NCBI GenBank assembly: GCA_029261435.1
Contig: JAJDBI010000165.1
Span: 1-21,607, forward strand
DNA from: Nitrospinaceae bacterium
Lineage (GTDB): Bacteria > Nitrospinota > Nitrospinia > Nitrospinales > VA-1
Direction of reading: 5' to 3'
Length of the DNA stretch: 21,607 bases
Both the position numbers and the translations under genes were made by a program. The notes under the pieces are model-generated. The model was not told the origin of the DNA, searched no databases, and saw nothing but the letters and a program-made list of their open reading frames with translations. Of the stretch, positions 1-7,215 are shown one piece after another (within the stretch, counting starts at the first letter, position 1; each line of letters opens with the position of its first letter).

Positions 1-1321
1 GCTCTTCTCTGGTTACGCCCGGTTTTGCGTACTCAATATTTTCCAGAATGGTGCCACCAAACAGGATAGTCTCTTGCGGTACGATGCCAATCTGCCGCCA
101 GTAGCTGGTCAGTTGAACGGACTCCAGGGAAATGCCGTCGATGCGTATTTCCCCTACTACCGGATCGTAAAACCGGTGCAGAAGCTGAACAAGTGTACTT
201 TTTCCCGCACCACTCGGGCCTACGAGAGCCACGGTTTGCCCAGGCTCCACAGAAAAGGAAATGCCCTTTATTATTTCCTGATCTTCCCGGTAATGAAAAT
301 GGATATTATCAAACTCAACTTTTCCGGTTAGTTCAGGGATGGGTTTAGCGCCCGGAATGTCGCGTACTTCTCCTTTCATATCAAGAATTTCAAAGACCCG
401 TTTGCTGGCTCCAATACCTTCCTGCACTCTTGCGTATAGACGGGCGAAACTCCCCATTGGGCCGGCTATGATTGTGGCATAAAGAATGAATGCGATGAGT
501 TCACCGGGACTGATGGCACCAAGAATCACTTCACGTCCGCCATACCAGAGCAGAATGAGCGAAGTTGAAAAGGCAATGAAGCCAATGCTGGGGCCAAAAA
601 ACGATGAGATGATGACGCGCTTTTTAGCGGACTGGTAGCTGTCTTCCAATGCGTTGGTGAAACGTTCATTTTCCAGTTTCTCGCGGACAAAGGATTTCAC
701 AACCTGGATGCAGGAGATATTTTCTTCGAGAATGGTTGTGGAAACGGCCAGTTTATCCTGAATCTCGGTCGAGAGTTTTTTCAACCTGCGCCCAAAGGTG
801 CGGGCAAACACTACTAGAACCGGGGCCAGCACCAGAATCAATCCTGTCAACTTCCAGTTCATATAAGTAATAATAATAATTCCACCAAACAGGCGGATGG
901 ATTGTTGAAGCAGGGTTGCGGGCAGATCTGTGACAATGTTTTCGATGGTGGTGATATCGTTGGTCATGCGCGAGACAATTTCTCCTGTTCTACGTTTTAC
1001 AAAAAAACTTAGCGAAAGAGTGTGCAAATGTCTGAACAGCTTGATGCGGAAATCGGTGATGGCGCGTTTTTCGGTCAGGTCAAACAGGTAGTTGTGGGCC
1101 GTGGAAAAAATAAGCTGAAGTAAGAACAGTCCGGCAATACTGAGAGTGAGGCTATTCATCAAAGCCATATTTTTTTCGACCATGACCACATCCACCAGCT
1201 TTTTGATGTAGAGCGGTACTGCCAGGTTAGTCAGGGAGGCGATGACCAGACAGACAGCACCAAGGATCAAGGCTTTTTTATATGGCGAAAGTAATATCAG
1301 GAGTCTTTTATAATTTTTCAT
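1..1321 (-). CDS. MsbA-like ABC exporter, permease fused to ATPase (3' end outside window)
   Basis: This is the N-terminal 440 codons of a half-size ABC exporter of the MsbA/lipid-flippase type, which moves lipid A or another hydrophobic substrate across the inner membrane as a homodimer. The ATG at 1321 starts MKNYKRLLILLSPYKKALIL. A six-helix membrane domain fills residues 1 to about 310, with exporter coupling-helix features such as FFVKRRTGEIVSRMTNDI. The nucleotide-binding domain then begins; Walker A is GPSGAGKST and the Q-loop region reads IVPQETILFGGT. The signature motif, Walker B and H-loop would lie beyond base 1. It is divergent from the ubiA-family gene. MsbA is favoured over a multidrug exporter only by general similarity, so the substrate is inferred. 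Confidence 0.9.
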   Translation of the reverse strand, partial: MKNYKRLLILLSPYKKALILGAVCLVIASLTNLAVPLYIKKLVDVVMVEKNMALMNSLTLSIAGLFLLQLIFSTAHNYLFDLTEKRAITDFRIKLFRHLHTLSLSFFVKRRTGEIVSRMTNDITTIENIVTDLPATLLQQSIRLFGGIIIITYMNWKLTGLILVLAPVLVVFARTFGRRLKKLSTEIQDKLAVSTTILEENISCIQVVKSFVREKLENERFTNALEDSYQSAKKRVIISSFFGPSIGFIAFSTSLILLWYGGREVILGAISPGELIAFILYATIIAGPMGSFARLYARVQEGIGASKRVFEILDMKGEVRDIPGAKPIPELTGKVEFDNIHFHYREDQEIIKGISFSVEPGQTVALVGPSGAGKSTLVQLLHRFYDPVVGEIRIDGISLESVQLTSYWRQIGIVPQETILFGGTILENIEYAKPGVTREE

Positions 1322-1357
1322 GCACGTAATGTTTTTGCATTGGAATTGCAACACTGT

Positions 1358-1387
1358 ATCATAAACCGGCGTAGCCTCCGGTGGTAA
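1358..1387 (-). promoter_or_regulatory. Putative sigma70 promoter for the ABC exporter
   Basis: On the minus strand TTACCA (1382-1387) and TATGAT (1358-1363) are separated by 18 bp, about 37 bp upstream of the exporter ATG. The spacer holds an ACCGG/CCGGT inverted repeat (1365-1369 and 1378-1382). Predicted by eye only. Confidence 0.4.
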
Positions 1388-1474
1388 TGTTTCAGGGTTG
1401 TATTCGCCTTCAGGGAGAAAAAGCTCAGGTTAAAAATAACGTCTGCGATTGAAGAGTTGCTTCGCCCGATTTCC

Positions 1475-2365
1475 ATGGATTTTTTGTTCGTAAAAAAGGT
1501 AAAGATTTTGCCAGTCAAACTTGCGATAATTTTTTCAGATATCAAGATTCAGCATACGGTTTTTGCCCTACCGTTTGCGGTGATGAGCGCGTTTCTGGCC
1601 GCCGGTGGAATGCCGGAAGTGGCGAAACTGATTTGGATCGTGGTCTGCATGGTAGGTGCGAGGAGTGCAGCGATGGCTTTTAATCGCATTGTGGACGCAC
1701 GCTTTGACGCAAAGAATCCGCGTACCTGTGAACGTGCTCTACCATCGGGGAAGATTGGTATTGGCAGTTACCGGGCTTTCCTGATAGCGTCTTCTATCCT
1801 GTTCATCTTTTCTGCGTGGATGCTGAACCCACTGGCTTTTTATCTCTCCCCGGTGGCTCTGATTATTGTGTTTTTTTATTCCCTGACCAAACGGTTCACT
1901 GCGTTTTCACATTTCTGGTTAGGGCTTGCCATTTCTGTTGCTCCGGTCGGGGCCTGGGTCGCTATCCGGGAAGAGATTTCTTTTACATCGCTTCTGTTGG
2001 GAGCGGCGGTGGTTTTCTGGCTTATCGGATTCGATATTCTTTATTCCTGTATGGATGCTGAAGCCGACCGGGTAAACCGGTTGCACTCTATTCCGCAACG
2101 ATTCGGAGTCGAGATGGCCTTGAAAATGGCTTGGGTTTCGCACGCAGTGATGGTTGTATTTCTGCTGGTATTATTGGAGCCCACGGTTCTATTGGGGCCT
2201 GTTTATTTAGCGGGGGTGGCGCTGGTTGCCGGGCTTCTGGTTTATGAGCATTCGTTGGTCAAGAAAGATGACTTATCGAAGGTGAACATGGCCTTTTTCA
2301 ATGTGAATGGAATCATCAGCATAGGTTTAATGGTCTTTGTGATTGTTGACTGTGTGCTGGTATAA
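1475..2365 (+). CDS. UbiA-family prenyltransferase, probably menaquinone MqnP type
   Basis: This is an integral-membrane aromatic prenyltransferase of about 296 residues. It would attach a polyprenyl chain to an aromatic acid during quinone synthesis. The first Asp-rich motif is NRIVDARFD (residues 70-78). The second lies around DILYSCMDAEAD (residues 187-198); both bind the Mg-pyrophosphate of the prenyl donor. Hydrophobic segments fit about eight or nine helices. QHTVFALPF near the N-terminus is typical of the 4-hydroxybenzoate octaprenyltransferase-like group often linked to futalosine-pathway genes, and mqnE lies 0.7 kb downstream, so MqnP is more likely than ubiquinone UbiA. I chose ATG 1475; TTG 1457 would add six residues, and neither has a strong Shine-Dalgarno site. 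Confidence 0.85.
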   Translation: MDFLFVKKVKILPVKLAIIFSDIKIQHTVFALPFAVMSAFLAAGGMPEVAKLIWIVVCMVGARSAAMAFNRIVDARFDAKNPRTCERALPSGKIGIGSYRAFLIASSILFIFSAWMLNPLAFYLSPVALIIVFFYSLTKRFTAFSHFWLGLAISVAPVGAWVAIREEISFTSLLLGAAVVFWLIGFDILYSCMDAEADRVNRLHSIPQRFGVEMALKMAWVSHAVMVVFLLVLLEPTVLLGPVYLAGVALVAGLLVYEHSLVKKDDLSKVNMAFFNVNGIISIGLMVFVIVDCVLV

Positions 2366-2386
2366 AATATATGCGCATATATTTTA
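2363..2386. repeat. 24-bp perfect palindrome overlapping the ubiA stop codon
   Basis: A perfect inverted repeat centred between 2374 and 2375, with GCGC at its core and arms of alternating A/T ending in AAAA and TTTT. It begins with the TAA stop of the prenyltransferase gene. As RNA it gives a 10-bp stem with a GCGC loop. It could be a regulator's operator, a processing site or an attenuator for the transporter gene downstream. No U-tract longer than four follows it. Confidence 0.8.
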
Positions 2387-2395
2387 ATACTTTTG

Positions 2396-2407
2396 AGGAA
2401 GCTTCCT
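2396..2407. repeat. 12-bp perfect palindrome containing the sugE ribosome-binding site
   Basis: AGGAAGCTTCCT is self-complementary and includes the GAGGA ribosome-binding sequence of the transporter gene starting at 2409. Pairing of its halves between or within transcripts would mask the site. It lies nine bases after the 24-bp palindrome. Confidence 0.7.
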
Positions 2408-2408
2408 A

Positions 2409-2726
2409 ATGAGCTGGGTTTATTTATTCACTGCAGGAGTTTTTGAAATCGGTTTTACCACTTTCTTAAAGCTGTCGGAAAATTTCTCCAAACTGTGGCC
2501 GACGATTGGTTTTCTCGTTTTTTCCATAGCGAGTTTTTTGTTTCTCGCCAAAGCCATGCATACGATTCCTTTGGGAACGGCCTATGCAGTATGGACCGGT
2601 ATTGGAGCGTTTGGAACTGTAGTTATCGGAATTTGCTTTTTCAACGATCCTTTGAGTTTGTTGCGAGTTTTTTTTCTGACTCTGCTGGTTGCATCAGTGG
2701 TTGGGCTGAAGCTTGTTTCTCAATGA
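2409..2726 (+). CDS. sugE: SMR-family transporter, SugE/Gdx (guanidinium exporter) type
   Basis: A 105-residue, four-helix small multidrug resistance protein that works as an antiparallel dimer in the inner membrane and exchanges a cation for protons. Glu13 in AGVFEI is the essential membrane carboxylate of the family. The stretch GTAYAVWTGIGAFGT matches the SugE/Gdx signature, so guanidinium export is more likely than broad drug efflux as in EmrE. The start MSWVYL also matches SugE. It follows the prenyltransferase gene by 43 bp and may share its transcript, though that gap holds two palindromes. I see none of the known guanidine riboswitches upstream; the hairpins lack ACGR loops. Confidence 0.88.
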   Translation: MSWVYLFTAGVFEIGFTTFLKLSENFSKLWPTIGFLVFSIASFLFLAKAMHTIPLGTAYAVWTGIGAFGTVVIGICFFNDPLSLLRVFFLTLLVASVVGLKLVSQ

Positions 2727-3095
2727 GGCGAGGTATGACGGCTAATGCCAATAGCCGCTTTGGCCACAGCCCATCGCGAAAGTAATGAGCCGAAACAGGG
2801 CTTGGATGTAAACTTTGTTTAGCTAATTTATCGGGTAAAGGTAAAAAATATCTTACAACCCCCTGCCTGCTGTAAACTCGTATCTCTACTTAACTCATAA
2901 AATTCAATAGGTTAAATTTTTCCTGCAAGTTGGGCATGAACTTTGCTTTATTCCTATCCAGAGTGGGAAGCAGTTTTTAGATCACGGAGTAGCATGAGTA
3001 TTTTGTGATGAATTGAATAGCCGTATTTTGCTCCTTCGGGAATGGTAGGTTATAATGTCAAATTCCTGATTTTTCGACTTTTGGAGTTTTAAGAG
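2727..3095. other. Intergenic region, 369 bp, with the mqnE promoter at its right end
   Basis: No convincing coding sequence. A 6-bp stem, CGGCTA (2739-2744) with TAGCCG (2752-2757), lies just after the transporter stop but has only a short CTTT tail, so it is at best a weak terminator. The middle, 2800-3000, shows nothing I can name. The promoter described separately occupies 3028-3056. Confidence 0.5.
3028..3056 (+). promoter_or_regulatory. Putative sigma70 promoter for mqnE
   Basis: TTGCTC (3028-3033), a 17-bp spacer and a consensus TATAAT (3051-3056) would start transcription near 3063. GGAG at 3083-3086 is then a well-placed ribosome-binding site for the ATG at 3096. Confidence 0.6.
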
Positions 3096-4208
3096 ATGCT
3101 TTTTGAATTTGAAGATTCAACGTTACAGCCCATTTATGAAAAAGTAATGTCCGAGACCCGACTTTCCTATGAAGACGGGGTAACTCTTTGGAAAACCCCT
3201 GATCTATTAGGCGTGGGGTATATGGCTAATATAGTTCGGGAGAGGTTGAATGGAGACAAGACCTATTTCATTCACAACCGGCATATTAACCCGACAAATG
3301 TTTGTGTCCTCAGTTGCCAGTTTTGTGCTTTTGGCGTTAAGGCTGATCATCCCACCGCTTATGAGAAGTCGTTGGCAGAAATTTTCTCGGATGCTGAAAA
3401 GTATAACGGGGGAGATGTCAGTGAGTTTCATATCGTTGGTGGTCTTCATCCTGATTATCCTTTTGAATATTACCTGGACCTGTTGAGGGGCTTGAAAGAA
3501 CGTTGTCCAGCAGTTCATATACAGGCCTATACAGCGGTGGAACTGGAGTACCTTTCTCGCTTGGGGAATCTTTCTATAAAAGAAACACTGGAAGTTTTAA
3601 AAGAGGCGGGTTTAGGTTCCATTCCGGGTGGAGGTGCAGAGATTTTCGCGAAGCGGGTGCGTAGGAAAATTTGCGGAGACAAGATTACAGGTGAAGAGTG
3701 GTTGCAGGTTCATGAAACAGCCCATCGTGTTGGAATGAAAAGCAATGCCACCATGCTTTATGGGCATTTGGAAACGGTGGAAGAACGATCGGATCATCTG
3801 GTGCGACTGAGAGAACTGCAGGACCAGACTCAGGGGTTTGTCACATTTATTCCTTTAGCATTTCATCCAGAAAATACAGTATTAGATTTTTTGAAAACCA
3901 CTCCGGGGCAGTTAGACCTTAGAGCTTTGGCAGTTTCCAGACTGATGCTGGATAATTTTCCACATGTGAAGGCATTTTGGATCATGATCACACCCAAAAT
4001 TGCTCAGCTAGCCCAGTCTTTTGGTGCCGATGATATGGACGGAACCGTTGTTGAGGAGAAGATCATTCATGCGGCTGGAGCAGCAACCGACCAGGTTTTT
4101 CATAAGGACCAAATCATTCACATGATCACAGAATCCGGGCGAAGGCCTGTGGAGAGAGATACTCTTTATGAAAATGTTGAGGAGTGGCAAACGGAAACTG
4201 CTTATTAG
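3096..4208 (+). CDS. mqnE: Aminodeoxyfutalosine synthase (radical SAM)
   Basis: MqnE joins S-adenosylmethionine to 3-[(1-carboxyvinyl)oxy]benzoate by radical chemistry to give aminofutalosine, an early step of the futalosine route to menaquinone. The 370-residue length is normal. The radical-SAM cluster motif CxxxCxxC is C70, C74, C77 in NRHINPTNVCVLSCQFCAF. That NRHINPTN context is typical of MqnE, whereas the paralogue MqnC usually has NINYTN. Further family features are GGLHPDYPFEYY and the Gly-rich SIPGGGAEIF. It has its own promoter and ribosome-binding site. The other mqn genes (mqnA, B, C, D) are not in the window. Confidence 0.93.
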   Translation: MLFEFEDSTLQPIYEKVMSETRLSYEDGVTLWKTPDLLGVGYMANIVRERLNGDKTYFIHNRHINPTNVCVLSCQFCAFGVKADHPTAYEKSLAEIFSDAEKYNGGDVSEFHIVGGLHPDYPFEYYLDLLRGLKERCPAVHIQAYTAVELEYLSRLGNLSIKETLEVLKEAGLGSIPGGGAEIFAKRVRRKICGDKITGEEWLQVHETAHRVGMKSNATMLYGHLETVEERSDHLVRLRELQDQTQGFVTFIPLAFHPENTVLDFLKTTPGQLDLRALAVSRLMLDNFPHVKAFWIMITPKIAQLAQSFGADDMDGTVVEEKIIHAAGAATDQVFHKDQIIHMITESGRRPVERDTLYENVEEWQTETAY

Positions 4209-4291
4209 GGTGTAAGGTTCTGATATGTGTATGAAATTTAGTCTTCTAAAATCTTGTTTTAATGGAATCTGATTGGTCTTGTAATAGGTGC

Positions 4292-4320
4292 TTTACATTT
4301 AAGGTGTATATATCTATAAT
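4292..4320 (+). promoter_or_regulatory. Putative sigma70 promoter for the che cluster
   Basis: TTTACA (4292-4297), 17 bp and TATAAT (4315-4320), with an 8-bp palindrome GGTGCACC (4326-4333) at the expected transcription start. The leader to cheY would be about 100 nt. No sigma28-type flagellar promoter was noticed here. Confidence 0.6.
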
Positions 4321-4427
4321 TGATCGGTGCACCTGAACAAAGAATTGTTTGTTATCAATATAAAGTAGTTATAAGAATTAATGTGAGTAGAGTAATTTCA
4401 ACTTTTTAGCGAAAAAGGAACAACGAC

Positions 4428-4805
4428 ATGGGGTATGAAGGCAAGAAAGTTCTGGTGGTCGATGATTCTGCGGTAATGCGGCAAATTATTAAAAAGAATT
4501 TGAAAGAGCTGGGTTTTACTGATCTTACTGAGGCCGAAGATGGTGCCGCAGGTCTGAAAGCAGCGGGTGAGGGCGGATTTGATCTCATCGTTTCGGATTG
4601 GAATATGCCCAATATGACTGGTTTGGAATTCCTGAAAGCGGTTCGTGCGGATGGTGCTTTAAAAGGAGTTGCCTTTATTATGGTGACTTCCGAAGCAGAC
4701 AAAGAAAAAATCATGGAGGCGGTGCAGGCTGGTGTGAATCAGTACATTGTGAAACCTTTTAACGCGGTTCAACTGGAAGAAAAAATTAAAGCTATCAAGT
4801 TTTAG
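4428..4805 (+). CDS. cheY: Chemotaxis response regulator CheY
   Basis: A single receiver domain of 125 residues that carries the phosphoryl signal from CheA to the flagellar switch or another output. All key residues are present and numbered as in enteric CheY: acidic D12 and D13, phospho-acceptor D57 in SDWNMPN, T87 in MVTSEAD, Y106 and K109 in YIVKPF. There is no output domain. Ribosome-binding sequence AAAGGA lies upstream of the ATG. It is the first gene of the cheY-X-A-W group, with 117 bp to the next gene. Retention of Y106 and its place beside cheX and cheA make true CheY more likely than a generic receiver. Confidence 0.92.
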   Translation: MGYEGKKVLVVDDSAVMRQIIKKNLKELGFTDLTEAEDGAAGLKAAGEGGFDLIVSDWNMPNMTGLEFLKAVRADGALKGVAFIMVTSEADKEKIMEAVQAGVNQYIVKPFNAVQLEEKIKAIKF

Positions 4806-4922
4806 CTTTAAAAATTATTGGACAGCTTGACCATATTATTGCGAAATCTTTGAAGGGGGGATTTTCACCCGCAAAGGTTGCTAAATGGAACGGGGCGGGT
4901 CCCTAAAAAAGAGGAATTATGC

Positions 4923-5441
4923 ATGGCAACAATCAATTTTAACGATGGGACAATGCCGAGCGTGTTGACGGATGTTAGTCGGGATTCGATAATATCAATA
5001 TTCAACACAATTTTCGGATCAGAACCTAAGTTTGACGAAGAAGATAATGCTGAAGGGTTGGGGGAAGGGGTCGTGGGAATCATCTCTTTCATGGGTGATG
5101 TGAATTACATCATCATGCTGGCTCTTCCAAAGAATTCGGCGATTGCTATGGCATCCAAGTTCTGTGGTTTTGACATAGACTATGACAGCCCGGATATGGG
5201 AGATGTGGTTGGAGAACTGGCAAATGTGTTGGCCGGAGATATTGTTGCCAGAATGTCCAAGGAAGATTTTAAGGTGACTATGTCCTTACCAACGATCATG
5301 CGCGGGAACGATGTGGAGCCTGTGTTGCCTAGAGGTCTGCCTTTGGAGAAGCTGCACTTTACGATGGAAGAAGGAAACTTCATGCTCAAGGTGGCTGGGG
5401 CAAAATCAGGAGACCAGATTGGTCGAAAACCTGGAACCTGA
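4923..5441 (+). CDS. cheX: CheX-type CheY-phosphate phosphatase
   Basis: A 172-residue protein of the CheC/CheX/FliY phosphatase family, which removes phosphate from CheY. A single copy of the catalytic ExxN pattern is seen in VVGELANVLAGDIVARM, giving E98 and N101; CheC usually has two copies, so CheX fits better. A Gly-rich segment GVVGIISFMGDVNYIIMLALP matches the CheX beta-strand core. I chose ATG 4923 because GAGG lies eight bases before it; a start at 4878 would add 15 residues that do not look like the family. It sits between cheY and cheA, its expected partners. Confidence 0.82.
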   Translation: MATINFNDGTMPSVLTDVSRDSIISIFNTIFGSEPKFDEEDNAEGLGEGVVGIISFMGDVNYIIMLALPKNSAIAMASKFCGFDIDYDSPDMGDVVGELANVLAGDIVARMSKEDFKVTMSLPTIMRGNDVEPVLPRGLPLEKLHFTMEEGNFMLKVAGAKSGDQIGRKPGT

Positions 5442-5604
5442 TTTTTTCCTATCGTTTTATTTTTCTGGATGCTTGTCGTGTCGGTCAGGTTTGAAAGCCA
5501 TGGTCGAGCCAGGAATGTTTTTCTGGCAGGAAAAAAGAATTTTTAAGAATTGAATATGTTTTGCTTTCGATAAATTTAAAGTCAGTCTAATTGAGGCCAT
5601 ACTT

Positions 5605-7179
5605 ATGAATGATTCAAATAAAGATGAACCGGTTGCACCTGACCTGAATGAGGGTGACAACTCTGATCAGGAAGATGGAATGGGTGAAATTGTCAACGAG
5701 TTCTTGGTTGAGAGTTATGAAAACCTGGATCAATTGGACCAGGACCTTATTAACTTGGAGCAAAGCCCCGGTGACATAAACATCCTCTCAAGTATTTTCA
5801 GAACCATCCATACTATTAAAGGAACTTGTGGCTTTATTGGGTTCACCAAGCTGGAATCTGTGGCGCATATTGGCGAAAACCTTTTAGGGAAACTGCGCGA
5901 TGGTGAACTGGCTTTGAATCCTGCTAGAACAAGTGCTCTTTTGGCCATGGTGGATGCTATTCGGCAAATGCTTTCCTGTATAGAAAATGATGCAAATGAA
6001 GGCTCTGTGGATTATTCCGGATTAGTTGAAACATTGACCCAATTACAGACTGATAGTGATACTTCAGATTCACCGGCTGAACCTGTTGCTTCGAAGCCTG
6101 AGGTGAAGGAAGAGGTAACTCCTGTTGCAGCAGCGGAAAAAGCAGAGGAACCTACCGCTGAATCTCCCGAGCCTATTCAGCCCTCGGCTGAAATCGATGA
6201 AGATATGGAACCCATCGTCAATGAGTTTCTGGTTGAAAGTTATGAAAACCTGGATCGTCTGGATAAAGACCTGATTGAATTGGAGCAGGACCCCGGCAAT
6301 ACAGAGATTCTTTCCAGTATTTTCAGAACCATCCATACAATAAAGGGAACTTGTGGCTTTATTGGATTGCATAAATTGGAAAGAGTTGCACATGTTGGTG
6401 AAAACCTCCTAGGAAAACTTCGAGATGGTGAGTTGGCTTTGAATCCACCTAGAACCAGTGCCTTGTTGGCGATGGTGGATGCTATCCGACAGATGCTGGA
6501 TTGTATTGAGAGCAATCGAAATGAAGGAGATGTTGATTATTCAGCCTTGGTCGATACACTGGGAAAACTGCTGACAGATGAAGGATCGGCTGAAGTCGCA
6601 GCAGTTGCACCTGAACCTGAAGCGGCTCAAGCTCAGCCTCCTGTTGAGGAGAAACAAAAGGAGGAGAAGGCATTTGTTCCAGCTGCTGAGAAAGTGGATC
6701 GCCGACAGTCCAGCCCCGAAGAGCAGGCAGAACATGTAGCTAAGAGCGGGGATAAACGAGCTACTGATGACCGGCGCAAAGAAACTCGTGGGGTTGCGGA
6801 TTCAAGCATTCGCGTGGATGTGGATATTCTTGATCGGCTAATGAATCTTGTGGGTGAGTTGGTGCTGGCCCGTAACCAGATACTTCAATATTCTCCTGCC
6901 CAGAGTGACTCTACTTTTATTGCAACCAGCCAGCACTTAAATCTGGTTACGACTGAGTTGCAGGAAGGGGTTATGAAAACCCGGATGCAACCAATTGGGA
7001 ATATTTGGAGTAAATTTCCTCGTGTTGTTCGAGACCTTTCCATGGCTGTGGGTAAAAAGATTCGTCTGGAGATGGAAGGCAAAGAGACTGAGTTGGATAA
7101 AACCTTGATCGAGGCGATCAAGGATCCTCTAACGCATATCGTTAGAAACTCTTGTGACCATGGTATTGAAACCCCGTAA
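5605..7179 (+). CDS. cheA: Chemotaxis kinase CheA, N-terminal part ending at an in-frame TAA
   Basis: This 524-residue product has two phosphotransfer (HPt, P1) domains, each with IHTIKGTCGFIG; the phospho-acceptors are His69 and His244. An acidic, Pro/Ala/Glu-rich linker follows each. The dimerisation domain P3 starts near residue 404 (VDVDILDRLMNLVGELVLARN). The ATP-binding domain P4 begins and includes the N-box HIVRNSCDHGIE (from residue 511). The frame then meets TAA at 7177 where homologues have Glu (DHGIExPEKR). The frame goes on without change to 8478. As read, this fragment lacks the G-boxes of the ATP lid and could not be a working kinase by itself. GAGG lies eight bases before the start. 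I see no CheY-binding P2 domain between P1 and P3. Confidence 0.88.
   Translation: MNDSNKDEPVAPDLNEGDNSDQEDGMGEIVNEFLVESYENLDQLDQDLINLEQSPGDINILSSIFRTIHTIKGTCGFIGFTKLESVAHIGENLLGKLRDGELALNPARTSALLAMVDAIRQMLSCIENDANEGSVDYSGLVETLTQLQTDSDTSDSPAEPVASKPEVKEEVTPVAAAEKAEEPTAESPEPIQPSAEIDEDMEPIVNEFLVESYENLDRLDKDLIELEQDPGNTEILSSIFRTIHTIKGTCGFIGLHKLERVAHVGENLLGKLRDGELALNPPRTSALLAMVDAIRQMLDCIESNRNEGDVDYSALVDTLGKLLTDEGSAEVAAVAPEPEAAQAQPPVEEKQKEEKAFVPAAEKVDRRQSSPEEQAEHVAKSGDKRATDDRRKETRGVADSSIRVDVDILDRLMNLVGELVLARNQILQYSPAQSDSTFIATSQHLNLVTTELQEGVMKTRMQPIGNIWSKFPRVVRDLSMAVGKKIRLEMEGKETELDKTLIEAIKDPLTHIVRNSCDHGIETP
5677..6540 (+). repeat. Tandem duplicated HPt domain coding sequence
   Basis: Two copies of about 330 bp, near 5680-6010 and 6205-6535, are offset by 525 bp (175 codons) and are very similar in both DNA and protein. 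They share runs such as ENLLGKLRDGELALNP and TSALLAMVDAIRQML. The differences are mostly third-position or conservative, so the duplication is either recent or kept alike by gene conversion or selection. Confidence 0.85.
7177..7179 (+). other. Premature stop codon TAA inside cheA
   Basis: The codon lies between ETP and KRVANGKDEEG, where CheA homologues read PEKR. One G-to-T change (GAA to TAA) explains it. The frame on both sides is intact with no insertion or deletion, which suggests a recent mutation or a sequencing or assembly error. TAA also ends ordinary genes in this window, so codon reassignment is not supported. Confidence 0.9.
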
Positions 7180-7215
7180 AAACGTGTTGCAAATGGAAAG
7201 GATGAAGAAGGCGTT

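Noticed and set aside
2363..2407. Guanidine-II (mini-ykkC) riboswitch ahead of sugE
   Set aside because: Two hairpins are present, but neither has the required ACGR loop and the first begins inside the ubiA stop codon.
4878..4922. Longer cheX start at 4878
   Set aside because: The added residues do not resemble the family and the GAGG ribosome-binding site serves ATG 4923.
6070..6735. Overlapping minus-strand frames across cheA
   Set aside because: They repeat with the duplicated HPt sequence and are shadows of it; no start signals.
7177..7179. Reassigned stop codon or selenocysteine-like recoding in cheA
   Set aside because: TAA ends several ordinary genes here, it is not TGA, and homologues have Glu, not Cys, in that place.
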